A stretch of 64,000 nt of DNA from Phormidesmis priestleyi BC1401 (GCF_001650195.1 NZ_LXYR01000002.1:62001-126000); one strand, 5' to 3'; positions 45,346 to 53,869 are shown, counted from the stretch's first letter. Made by a program: numbers and translations. Notes: generated by a model from the letters alone, not told the origin.

Positions 45346-45660
45346 CGCGTGGCACCCTTAGTTGACTATATTCTCGGTCAACCGTGAGGACTATCGGGAG
45401 CGATCGCGGAAGAATCGAGATAATTCTGCTAAAACCTATATAAAATTTTACATTTTCAGATGCTCAGAAGCAAATTTATCTAAACTTGCTGAAGTTTCAC
45501 TTTAAAAGGATTCAACTTTTTGTCAAAAGTTCTTCAGGATCGCCGCGATTGCTGGATGTGACGATCGCTTTCTGTGGTAAGAGACCTCGCGGACAGCAGG
45601 GTGTTTAAGAATGGCGATCCCAGCTTCGAGAGTAGCGATCGGCAAATGTTTTGATTCTGC
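45346..45660. other. Intergenic region, no gene seen
   Basis: 315 bp between the receiver gene and the 107-residue membrane gene, both minus strand. No protein-like frame, RNA or notable hairpin was found. It should contain the receiver gene's promoter. Confidence 0.5.
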
Positions 45661-45984
45661 TCAACCAAAGTTGAGTCTGAGCGCGACCATGCCCACTAGC
45701 ACCACTAAGCCGAGCGACTGACGGAAGTAGTTAACCCCCTCAAATAGTTCCTGCCATGCCCAAGTAAACAGCGCGCCGAATGCTACTAGATTCAATCCTG
45801 TGTGGAGGTTGCCACTTGGAAGTATGAGTTGAAGCAAGGTCGCTGCCAGCCAAACCAGAATTGGTAAATTTGGCATTTGAGCAATTACAATCTTGCCTTC
45901 ACGGTCTCGAAACGTGCGATCGAACAACGTGGTTCTCTTCACTTCAAGGTTCTCTGGATTTTGCTTCAATTTAGACTGCCCCAT
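45661..45984 (-). CDS. Conserved small membrane protein
   Basis: The 107-residue protein has a polar N-terminus (35 residues) followed by hydrophobic stretches (PILVWLAATLLQLILPSGNL; LNLVAFGALFTWAWQELFEG; FRQSLGLVVLVGMVALRLNF). The 'TWAWQELFEGVNYFR' part resembles a widespread bacterial small membrane family. Function is unknown. Confidence 0.6.
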   Translation of the reverse strand: MGQSKLKQNPENLEVKRTTLFDRTFRDREGKIVIAQMPNLPILVWLAATLLQLILPSGNLHTGLNLVAFGALFTWAWQELFEGVNYFRQSLGLVVLVGMVALRLNFG

Positions 45985-46141
45985 ATAAATGCTACTGAAA
46001 AATTATGCTAGCGCGGTTCTGCTCACTCAACGCCTGACTAAAGTTGGAGATTGTCAAGGCGATCGCGACTCCAACCCAAATCAGTACCAGTGATGAAAAC
46101 TCTGTAGCCTTTATAGAAGTTCGAGAACCCACAAAACCCAC

Positions 46142-46771
46142 CTACTTCAGCCGTGGGGTGCTGCTAGGGGATGGTTTGGGCTTTTCTTTAACTTGTTTCC
46201 AGTCAGAGAGGGGACGATCGAGCGCGTTCTGAAACTCGATCGACACCTGCAACACTGCTAGATCTTGAGTAGGATTTTCTACCGGGTCAGCGAGTGCATA
46301 GAGAAACTGACGATTAAAATTCGGTTTGCCCAAAATCAGTCGATGGGTTTGATTGCTGGTCTTTGCCTCGATCGTCGCAAAAGGCGGCTCTAACCCAAAC
46401 TCAGCCTTGCGAGAAATCGGAGTCGGGAGGCTACGATCGCTCGTTGCAGTTGCCATCAAATTTAGCAAAAATGCCACCGTTGCTTCATCAGCCGTCGTTT
46501 TTTGAGGTGCGATCATCTGCCAAGACGACGTTTTTTTAAGTCCAGCTTGCCCCGCCGGAATTGCCATCGGAATTTGCTCAAATTTCAGCGTTTGTTTCAG
46601 AGTTTGAATCGTAAAGGATTGAACATCGTCTTCCTTGAGCGCAAAGATAGATTTGCTGTCGGTCTTGGCGGCTGGCGGCTGAGACTCTTTTCTCAACTCA
46701 GAAAAATAGACGAATCCCCCTAAAAGGACGGCACTAAACAGCAGAATTAATGGGAGTTTTTGAAGCTTCAT
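46142..46771 (-). CDS. DUF4340 protein
   Basis: The 209-residue protein has an N-terminal anchor (LPLILLFSAVLLGGFVYF) and the DUF4340 core: SIFALKEDDVQSFTIQTLKQ, WQMIAPQKTTADEATVAFLL, LEPPFATIEAKTS, HRLILGKPNFNRQFLYAL. DUF4340 proteins often accompany gliding-type ABC transporters; none is nearby. It starts at 46771 (MKLQKLP); an upstream in-frame Met adds 11 residues. Confidence 0.85.
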   Translation of the reverse strand: MKLQKLPLILLFSAVLLGGFVYFSELRKESQPPAAKTDSKSIFALKEDDVQSFTIQTLKQTLKFEQIPMAIPAGQAGLKKTSSWQMIAPQKTTADEATVAFLLNLMATATSDRSLPTPISRKAEFGLEPPFATIEAKTSNQTHRLILGKPNFNRQFLYALADPVENPTQDLAVLQVSIEFQNALDRPLSDWKQVKEKPKPSPSSTPRLK

Positions 46772-46848
46772 AACGCTCAACGATCGCAGATTAAGAGAGA
46801 ACACCGGACTTCTCAGAGTTCAATAGATCTCCTGCGTGAATCTGGACA

Positions 46849-46953
46849 GCCCTCCTCACGCAGTGGGGCAAGCCCTCGCTAACTCTTCTCCCAAAGGAGA
46901 AAGGAGCTAAAACCTCTTGTTCCCTCTCCTTGGGGAAAGGGCTAGGGTGAGAG
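46849..46953. repeat. Repeat family A copy 2
   Basis: About 105 bp: begins GCCCTCCTCACGCAGTGGGG and ends CCCTCTCCTTGGGGAAAGGG plus CTAGGGTGAGAG. It matches copies at 44366 (inverted, split) and 55198. It lies upstream of the ABC-F gene. Confidence 0.7.
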
Positions 46954-47097
46954 CGTATTCGTACAGGAGGTCTAATTTTAAGCGCTGAGTCCTGCATCTG
47001 AGCCGATACTGTCAAAAGAGATTGGCTTGCGATCGTTTCCACGTTACGATCGTGAAGTGCTAACGTGCACTTATAAACGGTTCCAACCCAAAATTGC

Positions 47098-49017
47098 ATG
47101 AGTCTGCTTACCTTACGATCGATTAAAAAAGACTTCGGCATTAAAGAATTGCTGAGAGATGCCAGCTTCACGGTTGAAGAAGGCGATAAGGTGGGGCTGA
47201 TTGGCACCAACGGGTCGGGCAAATCAACGCTGCTTAAAATGATTGCGGGATTGGAGTCGATCGACGCGGGGCAACGGCTCGTTAATCCGAGTGCGCGATT
47301 GATTTATTTGCCCCAGCAGCCCGAAATTGATGAAAATCATACGGTGCTTGAGCAAGTGTTTGCCGATAGTGGCGAGCAGATGGCACTGGTGCGCGAATAT
47401 GAAGAGCTTTCTGACAAATTAGCTCACGGGCAAGGCGACCAGAACCAAATTATGGCGCGGTTCTCTGAAGTGTCTGAAAAAATGGACTCGACCGGAGCCT
47501 GGGAACTGGAAACCAACGCCAAAATTATTCTCACCGAGCTAGGAATTGAAGATCTTAGCGCTCGAATTGGTGACCTCTCAGGCGGCTATCGAAAACGGAT
47601 TGCTCTGGCTACGGCTTTGCTGTCTCAGCCCGATATGCTGCTGATGGATGAGCCGACTAACCACTTGGACGCGCTGTCAGTCGAATGGCTGCAAAGCTAT
47701 CTCAATCGCTATCGAGGTGCGTTGTTGCTGATCACCCACGATCGCTATTTTCTCGATCGCGTCACTAATCGCATTTTAGAGATCGATCGCGGCGACCTCT
47801 TCGCCTACTCTGGCAACTATTCCTACTACTTAGAGAAAAAAGTCCTCGCCGAAGAGTCTGCCGCTAGCACACAGCGCAAACATCAGGGCGTGTTGCGTCG
47901 CGAATTGGAATGGCTGAGTCGCGGACCCAAAGCCCGAAGCACGAAGCAAAAAGCCCGCATCGATCGTGTTCATGAGATGCGCGATCGCGAGTTTAAACAA
48001 GACAACGGAAAAGTCGAGATTGCCACAGCAGGTCGGCGAATTGGCAAGAAAGTCATCGAAATCACGAATGTCTCAAAATCATTTGGCGATCGAGTTCTGA
48101 TCAAAGATTTCACTTACGAATTTAGCCCGGACGATCGAGTTGGCATCATCGGTGCAAACGGTGCCGGAAAATCGACGCTGATGAATCTGGTGACAGGGCG
48201 ATTGGCTCCCGACTCTGGCACGGTGGAGATTGGTAGCACGATTCACATCGGATATTTTGATCAGCATTCAGAAGATTTGCTCAACTCACTTAATCAAGAT
48301 CAGCGAGTCATTGATTACCTCAAAGAAACCGCCGAATTAGTCACTTTGGCAGACGGGACGGTAATCACAGCGTCTCAGATGTTGGAGAAGTTTTTATTCC
48401 CTGGCAGTCAGCAATATTCGCCCATCCACAAACTGTCTGGAGGTGAAAAACGACGATTATTCTTGCTGCAAGTCTTGCTGAGTGCGCCCAACGTCTTAAT
48501 TTTGGACGAGCCGACCAATGATTTAGATGTGCAAACGCTGGCGATTCTCGAAGAGTATTTAGAGGATTTTAATGGCTGTGTGATTGTGGTGTCGCACGAT
48601 CGCTACTTTCTCGATCGCACCGTCAACACTATCTTTTCACTCGAACCGGGTGGCAACATCCGCCAATATCCTGGTAACTACTCAATTTATCTAGACTATA
48701 AAAAAGCCGAAGAAGACGCGGAAAAAATAGGCGCGACGAGTCAGAAATCTGTCAAACCAAGTGTTCAGCCTGCGGTAGCAACAGCGACCAAAACTCGAAA
48801 GCTTTCTTATAAAGAGAAGCGAGAGTTTGAAACATTGGAAGCTCAAATTCCGCAACTGGAAGCTGAGAAAGTCGAGATTGAGAAAACGCTGCATCGCAAT
48901 CCGCCTGACGGTTTCTCGGCGGTGGAAAAACTTTCGGCGCGAATGGCAGAGTTGGAACGTGCGATCGAAACCTCGACAGAGCGCTGGCTCGAACTTGCGG
49001 AACTGGTCACTGAATAA
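47098..49017 (+). CDS. ABC-F family ATPase (Uup/EttA-like)
   Basis: Soluble tandem-ABC ATPase acting on the ribosome or on genome stability. Of its 639 residues, two nucleotide-binding domains are visible: LIGTNGSGKSTLLKMIAGL / LSGGYRKRIALA / MDEPTNHLD and IIGANGAGKSTLMNLV / LSGGEKRRLFLLQ / LDEPTNDLD. The P-site-type linker is between them. A C-terminal coiled coil (KLSYKEKREFETLEAQIPQL on) favours Uup. It is followed by a strong inverted repeat. Confidence 0.92.
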   Translation: MSLLTLRSIKKDFGIKELLRDASFTVEEGDKVGLIGTNGSGKSTLLKMIAGLESIDAGQRLVNPSARLIYLPQQPEIDENHTVLEQVFADSGEQMALVREYEELSDKLAHGQGDQNQIMARFSEVSEKMDSTGAWELETNAKIILTELGIEDLSARIGDLSGGYRKRIALATALLSQPDMLLMDEPTNHLDALSVEWLQSYLNRYRGALLLITHDRYFLDRVTNRILEIDRGDLFAYSGNYSYYLEKKVLAEESAASTQRKHQGVLRRELEWLSRGPKARSTKQKARIDRVHEMRDREFKQDNGKVEIATAGRRIGKKVIEITNVSKSFGDRVLIKDFTYEFSPDDRVGIIGANGAGKSTLMNLVTGRLAPDSGTVEIGSTIHIGYFDQHSEDLLNSLNQDQRVIDYLKETAELVTLADGTVITASQMLEKFLFPGSQQYSPIHKLSGGEKRRLFLLQVLLSAPNVLILDEPTNDLDVQTLAILEEYLEDFNGCVIVVSHDRYFLDRTVNTIFSLEPGGNIRQYPGNYSIYLDYKKAEEDAEKIGATSQKSVKPSVQPAVATATKTRKLSYKEKREFETLEAQIPQLEAEKVEIEKTLHRNPPDGFSAVEKLSARMAELERAIETSTERWLELAELVTE

Positions 49018-49104
49018 TTCGTTGAATGAGCGACAGCAAAACTTTGTCGCGAAATATCAACGAATTAGCCAGCGACTAGCGGTTGTGTTGAGGTGTCTTT
49101 TCAT

Positions 49105-49132
49105 CGTCAAGTGCTCGATTGAGCACTTGACG
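49105..49132. repeat. Perfect 12-bp inverted repeat with GATT loop
   Basis: CGTCAAGTGCTC (49105-49116) and GAGCACTTGACG (49121-49132). It lies 87 bp after the ABC-F stop with no T-run. It may be a transcript-end hairpin or an operator for the following leader region. Confidence 0.6.
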
Positions 49133-49187
49133 CACCCTAATCTCTCTGTTAAGTTCAAAGTAATCAGTTTTCGAGCGACGCATTTTC

Positions 49188-49241
49188 ATGTCTCACAACA
49201 CATTTTTCTTTTTTTGGCGCGACGCGGTTCACTTGGGGTGA
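49188..49241 (+). CDS. Leader peptide 1, Phe-rich (attenuator)
   Basis: The 17-residue ORF reads MSHNTFFFFWRDAVHLG, with codons TTT TTC TTT TTT for residues 6-9 and TGG for Trp10. The Phe run ends 10 bases before the antiterminator's 5' arm at 49224, so a ribosome stalled there would free that arm, and one reading to the stop at 49239-49241 would cover it. No Shine-Dalgarno site is visible. It belongs to the DAHP synthase leader. Confidence 0.7.
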   Translation: MSHNTFFFFWRDAVHLG

Positions 49242-49274
49242 ATGTCGTTCGTTGTGAGCGCCCCGGTGAACCGC
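49224..49274 (+). promoter_or_regulatory. Antiterminator stem competing with attenuator 1
   Basis: GCGGTTCAC (49224-49232) pairs fully with GTGAACCGC (49266-49274), and GGGGTG (49235-49240) with CGCCCC (49259-49264). The 3' arm shares AACCGC (49269-49274) with the 5' arm of the terminator, so the two structures exclude each other. The 5' arm lies inside leader ORF 1. Confidence 0.7.
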
Positions 49275-49296
49275 AGATTAACCTCTGCGGTTTTTT
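49269..49296 (+). terminator. Attenuator 1 terminator hairpin
   Basis: Perfect 9-bp stem AACCGCAGA (49269-49277) / TCTGCGGTT (49284-49292), loop TTAACC, T-run through 49296. It lies 27 bp after the first leader stop and 159 bp before the DAHP synthase start. Confidence 0.85.
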
Positions 49297-49321
49297 AATG
49301 TCCTAATCTCTTCTTCCTCTC

Positions 49322-49381
49322 ATGCTTCACCTTAGCTTCTGGCGATTTAGCTTTAATTTTGGAACACTCAGTTCTGGGTGA
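49322..49381 (+). CDS. Leader peptide 2, Phe/Trp-rich (attenuator)
   Basis: The 19-residue ORF reads MLHLSFWRFSFNFGTLSSG with four Phe codons and one Trp within residues 6-13. It follows terminator 1 by 25 bp and precedes terminator 2. A second attenuator element in series is the simplest reading. The competing structure is not as clear as in the first; TGGGT at its end can pair with ACCCA in the terminator arm. Confidence 0.55.
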   Translation: MLHLSFWRFSFNFGTLSSG

Positions 49382-49405
49382 AGCGATCGTGCAACCGTTC
49401 GTCCC

Positions 49406-49435
49406 GCTCGGAACCCATCGGTTTCGGGCTTTTTT
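49406..49435 (+). terminator. Attenuator 2 terminator hairpin
   Basis: GCTCGGAACC (49406-49415) pairs with GGTTTCGGGC (49420-49429), 10 pairs with two G-T, loop CATC, followed by TTTTTT. It ends 19 bp before the DAHP synthase ATG, with the ribosome-binding site AGGAG between them, so read-through is needed for expression. Confidence 0.8.
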
Positions 49436-49454
49436 ATTGTTTAGGAGTCATTCC

Positions 49455-50309
49455 ATGAAAGATGCAAAGTTAGTCGTCAAGTCTGAGTCTCATCGAAATA
49501 CGATCGTTCATCTCTCTGATCACGTCGCGATCGGGGGACAAAAAATCGTCATCATCGGCGGTCCTTGCACGGTCGAAAGCCTGACGCAAATGGAAACCGT
49601 CGCCCAACACCTACAGTTTGCTCCCGTACAGGCATTGCGGGGCGGTGTTTATAAACCTCGCACATCGCCCTACGCCTTTCAGGGGATGGGATTAGAGGGG
49701 CTAGAAATTTTGGCAGAGGTTCGCAAACGCTATGAGATGCCTATCGTCACCGAAGTGATGGCGATTTCGCAAATTGAAGAAATCGCCGCCTGTGCAGATA
49801 TGCTGCAAATTGGCAGTCGCAATATGCAAAACTTTGATTTGCTGAAGGCGATCGGGCAGGCAAACAAGCCCGTTTTACTCAAACGAGGACTGGCTTCGAC
49901 GATCGAAGAATTTGTAATGGCAGCCGAATACATCATGAGTTACGGCAACCCAAACGTCGTCTTGTGCGAACGCGGCATTCGCAGCTTTGACCCCTACACG
50001 CGCAACGTGCTGGATCTCGGAGCCGTCGTTGCTCTAAAACAAATTACTCACTTACCTGTGATCGTCGATCCCAGCCATGCTGCCGGGAAGCGCGAATTGA
50101 TTGCCGATCTGTCTCGTGGCGCGATCGCCTGTGGTGCCGATGGTCTAATCATTGAGTGTCACCCAGAGCCTGATAAATCTGTCTCGGATGCCCGCCAAGC
50201 TCTGACTCTCGACGATATGGTGAATTTAGTTCGCAGTGTAAAACCCGTTGCCGAAGCGATCGGTCGTCAGGTTTATGAGATTCAACGCCCTCAGTTGGCG
50301 ATCGCCTAA
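49455..50309 (+). CDS. aroF: 3-deoxy-7-phosphoheptulonate synthase (DAHP synthase, type I-beta)
   Basis: First enzyme of the shikimate pathway: PEP plus erythrose 4-phosphate to DAHP. The 284-residue protein has GGPCTVES, GGVYKPRTSPYAFQGMG, LLKRGLAS, and VDPSHAAGKRELI with the metal residues. No N-terminal ferredoxin-like, ACT or chorismate-mutase domain is present, so feedback control by the protein itself is uncertain. ATG at 49455 has AGGAG 7 bases upstream; an upstream in-frame TTG at 49359 would run through the terminator and is rejected. Confidence 0.93.
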   Translation: MKDAKLVVKSESHRNTIVHLSDHVAIGGQKIVIIGGPCTVESLTQMETVAQHLQFAPVQALRGGVYKPRTSPYAFQGMGLEGLEILAEVRKRYEMPIVTEVMAISQIEEIAACADMLQIGSRNMQNFDLLKAIGQANKPVLLKRGLASTIEEFVMAAEYIMSYGNPNVVLCERGIRSFDPYTRNVLDLGAVVALKQITHLPVIVDPSHAAGKRELIADLSRGAIACGADGLIIECHPEPDKSVSDARQALTLDDMVNLVRSVKPVAEAIGRQVYEIQRPQLAIA

Positions 50310-50328
50310 AAAAATGAGTTCGATGATT

Positions 50329-50503
50329 TTTCGCGCTGCGATTCTGCCCCGCCCGTGACTGAAAGTCCGGGCTAACAAAACGAAGTCCACTAAAGGGGAC
50401 TAGCAGACGGTTCGAGGCGTTCAGTCCGTTGAAACGGACTTCGCACCGTTAGCCCGGACTTTCAGTCACGGGTGGGTGAACACCGAAGCGAGAGTTCTCA
50501 TCG
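50329..50503. repeat. Inverted-repeat element, family R copy 1
   Basis: It includes CCCGTGACTGAAAGTCCGGG near 50352 and its reverse complement at about 50455-50475. An inner pair is AAGTCC(A)CTAAAGGGGACT-like, and GCACCGTTAGCCCGGACTT is near the right end. A second copy, inverted, lies at 53163-53342 and shares the flanks TTCGCGCTGCGATTCTGCCC and CACCGAAGCGAGAGTTCTC-like sequence. Such hairpin repeats are dispersed in cyanobacteria. Confidence 0.7.
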
Positions 50504-50575
50504 AATTCACCCTAAAAAATGAGAGGTGAAACCAAAATGTCTGCTTTATCTCTCGTTCTTAATTCTGTATTCTGC

Positions 50576-51874
50576 CTAAATCACCGTGCCATCTGCAATC
50601 AGTGCATTCTTCAATACCACCACGATGCCACTGCGAATATAGAACCCTAGATTTTCTCGATTAGCTTCTTCGACTCGATCTTTGTTGACGATGTGAACGT
50701 TGCAGCCAATTCGAGCATTCTTGTCGATAATGGCGCGCCGAACCACCGAGTCTTTGCCGATTCCTAACGGAACTTGGGAATCATCACAGGCAAGTCCTGA
50801 TTCCCGCTCAGCGTAGTCTTCATAGAAGTCACTCCCCATGATCAGCGTGTCTTCGATCGTGGCTCCTCCCTCAATGCGCGATCGCACCCCTAATACCGAA
50901 TGGCTAATTCGGCAGTCTTTGAGAACGCAGCCTTCGCCAATCAATGACTCCGTGATTTTGCAGTCTAAATATTTGCTAGGAGGCAAAAAGCGATGACGAG
51001 TGTAAATCGGAGCTTTGTCATCGTAAAAGCTAAACGGGGGATTTGGCTGTTGAGTCAGCGCTAAATTTGCCTCATAAAAGGCTTCGATCGTCCCAATGTC
51101 TGCCCAATAGTCGTTAAACAAGAACGCCTGAAGGTTGTGCGTCTTGGCAGAATTTGGAATAATTTCTTTTCCAAAGTCGGTTTGATCGGGGTCTTGCCGC
51201 AACAGCTTCATCAATGCCTCTTTCTTAAAGACATAGATGCCCATTGAGGCAATATAGGGGCTTTCCTTCGCTTGTTCGGGAGACAGCCCCAAAACGGTTG
51301 TGTCTACCTGCATCTCCCTCAGCGCATCCCCTTTGGGCTTTTCGCTAAAGTCGATGACTCGCCCCGCTTTGTCGATCTTCATCAACCCAAACTCAGAGGC
51401 GTGACGCTCATCCATCGGCACGACTGAGAGCGTGACATCAGCCCCCGTTTCGCGGTGACGCTGCACAAACTTGCGATAGTCCATCCGATATAAGTGGTCG
51501 CCAGAGAGAATGAGATATTCGTCAACATCCCACTCTTGAAACAGCCACGAATATTGACGTACCGCGTCGGCAGTGCCTTGAAACCAGTTCGGATTTTCGG
51601 GAGTTTGTTGAGCAGCTAACACTTCAACAAAGCCATCATTAAACCCAGACGAAAAGTTGTAGGCTCTGGTGAGGTGTCGGTTGAGGGAGGCAGAGTTAAA
51701 TTGTGTGAGAACGTAGATTTTAAAGATTTCTGAGTTGATGCAATTACTAACTGGAATATCAATTAAGCGATATTTCCCAGCGAGGGGCACCGCAGGCTTT
51801 GCACGTTGCTTCGTTAAGGGATATAGGCGAGTTCCGGCTCCCCCACCTAAAATGATTGCTAAAACTTTTTTCAC
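50576..51874 (-). CDS. glgC: Glucose-1-phosphate adenylyltransferase
   Basis: Makes ADP-glucose for glycogen. The 432-residue protein starts at GTG 51874 ([39 protein letters not shown] start). It shows the catalytic-type stretch [13 protein letters not shown] with [13 protein letters not shown], and a C-terminal beta-helix ([15 protein letters not shown]). GTG is chosen because GAGG lies 7 bases upstream and the length is then normal; the ORF from 51901 adds nine unlikely residues. Allosteric by 3-PGA in cyanobacteria. Confidence 0.95.
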   Translation of the reverse strand: MKKVLAIILGGGAGTRLYPLTKQRAKPAVPLAGKYRLIDIPVSNCINSEIFKIYVLTQFNSASLNRHLTRAYNFSSGFNDGFVEVLAAQQTPENPNWFQGTADAVRQYSWLFQEWDVDEYLILSGDHLYRMDYRKFVQRHRETGADVTLSVVPMDERHASEFGLMKIDKAGRVIDFSEKPKGDALREMQVDTTVLGLSPEQAKESPYIASMGIYVFKKEALMKLLRQDPDQTDFGKEIIPNSAKTHNLQAFLFNDYWADIGTIEAFYEANLALTQQPNPPFSFYDDKAPIYTRHRFLPPSKYLDCKITESLIGEGCVLKDCRISHSVLGVRSRIEGGATIEDTLIMGSDFYEDYAERESGLACDDSQVPLGIGKDSVVRRAIIDKNARIGCNVHIVNKDRVEEANRENLGFYIRSGIVVVLKNALIADGTVI

Positions 51875-52037
51875 AAAGAAACCTCGTTGCTGCCACTTCA
51901 ACTCCCATCAATAGTGTCTGTCTGTATGGTGCTGTTGACAAGGGGTAAAAGAAAGAAGATTGTCAAGTGGGGATCAACGGGAACAGAAGATAGTTCTTTT
52001 TCCCTGCTACTTTAGGGATAAAAAGGACGATCGCGCT

Positions 52038-53165
52038 GTGACTGACTCCATCGACTCTTCAGACCTTTTAGCTCGAACGTCGCTCTTTGCGCTTGCGGTT
52101 GAACTCAAAGCCCGCATGACTGGTTTCTCAGGGTGGGAGATGCCTGTGCAGTTTAGCGGCATCGGGCAAGAACATCAGGCGGTTCGCACGGCGGCGGGGA
52201 TGTTTGATATCTCTCACATGGGTAAGTTTGCGCTCAAGGGTAAAGATGTTTTGAGCCAAATTCTGAATTTGGTGCCGTCTGATCTCAGTCGTTTGAAGAG
52301 GGGTGAGGCACAATATACCGTTTTGCTCAATCCGCAGGGCGGAATTATTGACGATCTGATTTTTTATTACCAAGGACTTGATTTGGATGGGGATCAACGG
52401 TGGATGATTATTGTCAATGCCGCCACGACGCTCAAAGATAAAACCTGGATGATCGACCATCTCGATCGCACGCAAATCAGCTTTGAAGATTACTCTTTGT
52501 CTAAAGCGTTGATTGCAGTGCAGGGACCTGACGCAGTTCGTCATCTGCAAGCGTTTGTCGATGCTGACCTCGCTCCGATTAAAGCGTTTGGACATTTGGA
52601 GGCGAATGTTTTGGGTCAACCCAGCTTTCTGGCTCGCACAGGCTACACCGGAGAAGATGGATTTGAGGTGATGGTTGACCCAGAAGTCGCGATCGAGCTT
52701 TGGCGATCGCTCCTCGCCTCCGGTGTGACTCCTTGCGGGTTGGGTGCCCGTGACACTCTGCGACTAGAGGCGGCAATGGCGCTTTATGGGCAAGACATCG
52801 ATGACACCACCACGCCTTTAGAAGCCGGATTAGGCTGGCTCGTGCATCTCGATACCAAAGGCGATTTTATCGGTCGATCGGTGCTTGAGCAGCAAAAAAG
52901 ATCTGGTGTCACTAGACGGCTTGTTGGGCTGCAAATGCAGGGTCGCAACATTGCGCGTCATAACTACCCAGTGCTGCATGACGGTCAAAAAGTGGGCATC
53001 GTCACGAGCGGCACTCTCGCTCCGACAGTGGGATATCCGATCGCGCTGGCTTATGTTTCGATCGGGCTGGCTCAGATCGGTCAATCTCTCGAAGTCGAGA
53101 TTCGAGGAAAACGCTATGGGGCGATCGTGGTCAAGCGTCCTTTCTATCGCGCCAACAAAACGTGA
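52038..53165 (+). CDS. gcvT: Glycine cleavage system aminomethyltransferase (T protein)
   Basis: Transfers the methylene group from the H protein to tetrahydrofolate in photorespiratory glycine cleavage. The 375-residue protein has [60 protein letters not shown] and GYPIALAYV at the end. GTG at 52038 has an AAAGGA about 10 bases upstream; a start at 51960 adds 26 residues unlike homologues. Its gene is divergent from glgC. Confidence 0.93.
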   Translation: MTDSIDSSDLLARTSLFALAVELKARMTGFSGWEMPVQFSGIGQEHQAVRTAAGMFDISHMGKFALKGKDVLSQILNLVPSDLSRLKRGEAQYTVLLNPQGGIIDDLIFYYQGLDLDGDQRWMIIVNAATTLKDKTWMIDHLDRTQISFEDYSLSKALIAVQGPDAVRHLQAFVDADLAPIKAFGHLEANVLGQPSFLARTGYTGEDGFEVMVDPEVAIELWRSLLASGVTPCGLGARDTLRLEAAMALYGQDIDDTTTPLEAGLGWLVHLDTKGDFIGRSVLEQQKRSGVTRRLVGLQMQGRNIARHNYPVLHDGQKVGIVTSGTLAPTVGYPIALAYVSIGLAQIGQSLEVEIRGKRYGAIVVKRPFYRANKT

Positions 53166-53342
53166 GTTCGAGAGTCTTTGCGCTTCGTTGTTCAACCGCC
53201 CTGGATTGAGAATCCGGGCTAACCGTGCGAAGTCCACTAAAGGGACTGAAATGAAATCTGGATTCAACCCGTTTCAACGGGTTTCGCACCGTTAGCCCAG
53301 ACCTACAGTCACGGGCGGGGCAGAATCGCAGCGCGAAAACTC
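53163..53342. repeat. Inverted-repeat element, family R copy 2 (opposite orientation)
   Basis: It shares with copy 1 (50329) the right flank ACGGGCGGGGCAGAATCGCA and the inner GTTAGCCC...CGGGCTAAC arms, here GAATCCGGGCTAACCGTGCG and GCACCGTTAGCCCAG. It begins within 2 bp of the gcvT stop. Arms differ by several substitutions from copy 1. Confidence 0.65.
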
Positions 53343-53363
53343 CCCGAACTCACGTCAACCGAC

Positions 53364-53401
53364 AAAAAGCTCCTGAAGACCAGTCGGCTTTCAGGAGCTT
53401 T
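53364..53401 (-). terminator. Bidirectional intrinsic terminator
   Basis: A 12-bp stem AAAGCTCCTGAA (53366-53377) / TTCAGGAGCTTT (53390-53401). The A-run at 53364-53368 becomes a T-run on the minus strand, ending the tRNA-Arg transcript; the plus side may also end gcvT. Confidence 0.8.
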
Positions 53402-53411
53402 AATTAACAAA

Positions 53412-53743
53412 CGGGACTGGCGCGGCTCGAACGCGCGGCCTAGCGCTTCAGATTGGTGTGAGTTTCCCCACTCTCTGGACTATCCCTTCACCCTAAGCAG
53501 TCGCTCGTAGGTGGTGACCATCTAGTCTCTACACCTTCCTAAATGAAATGTCCATCTTTGTAAATCAGTCAATTCATCTAGGCTTGGCTCGGTATTTCCA
53601 TGAAGTGCGACAGCAGATTGCTTAAAATCTTTGCCTCACCTTTTAGGGTTCACCGAGTTTGATCACATTCACGCGCAGAGTTTCCTCGACGGTGCCCAAA
53701 TCGTTCAGGAGGCGCTCGCTCTATCCATCTGAGCTACAGCCCC
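53412..53743 (-). tRNA. tRNA-Arg(CCU), split by a group I intron
   Basis: 5' exon 53743-53707 reads GGGGCTGTAGCTCAGATGG.. to the anticodon CCT. The 3' exon 53448-53412 reads AAGCGCT then AGGCC, the T-arm GCGCGTTCGAGCCGCGC, and CAGTCCC. Acceptor GGGGCTG/CAGTCCC and anticodon stem AGCGC/GCGCT pair fully; the exons join after U36. CCA is not encoded. The interruption is a 258-nt intron. Confidence 0.88.
53449..53706 (-). other. Group I intron in tRNA-Arg(CCU)
   Basis: 258 nt inserted between tRNA positions 36 and 37. The upstream exon ends in U and the intron ends in G, as in group I splicing. Conserved core pieces are visible: TAGAGACTAGATGG and AAGGGATAGTCC (like the R and S segments in cyanobacterial tRNA introns), with GGTGAAGGGATAGTC near the 3' end. 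No ORF is inside. It is likely a small self-splicing IC3-type intron. Confidence 0.82.
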
Positions 53744-53869
53744 AAACCAAGCGAATTATAACAGCCCAGCAAAAAAATGGGGCGCGATCGCCACCCCAAA
53801 TCTCAATCAGCGTGACTCAGTGCTGTAATCTACAGATTTATAACCTGAATCCACGATCGGGAGATGTGA

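Noticed and set aside
49224..49296. Riboswitch in the aroF leader
   Set aside because: The pairing is explained by translation-coupled attenuation, and no known aptamer pattern was seen.
49359..49454. Upstream TTG start for DAHP synthase
   Set aside because: It would translate the terminator hairpin; ATG at 49455 has a good ribosome-binding site.
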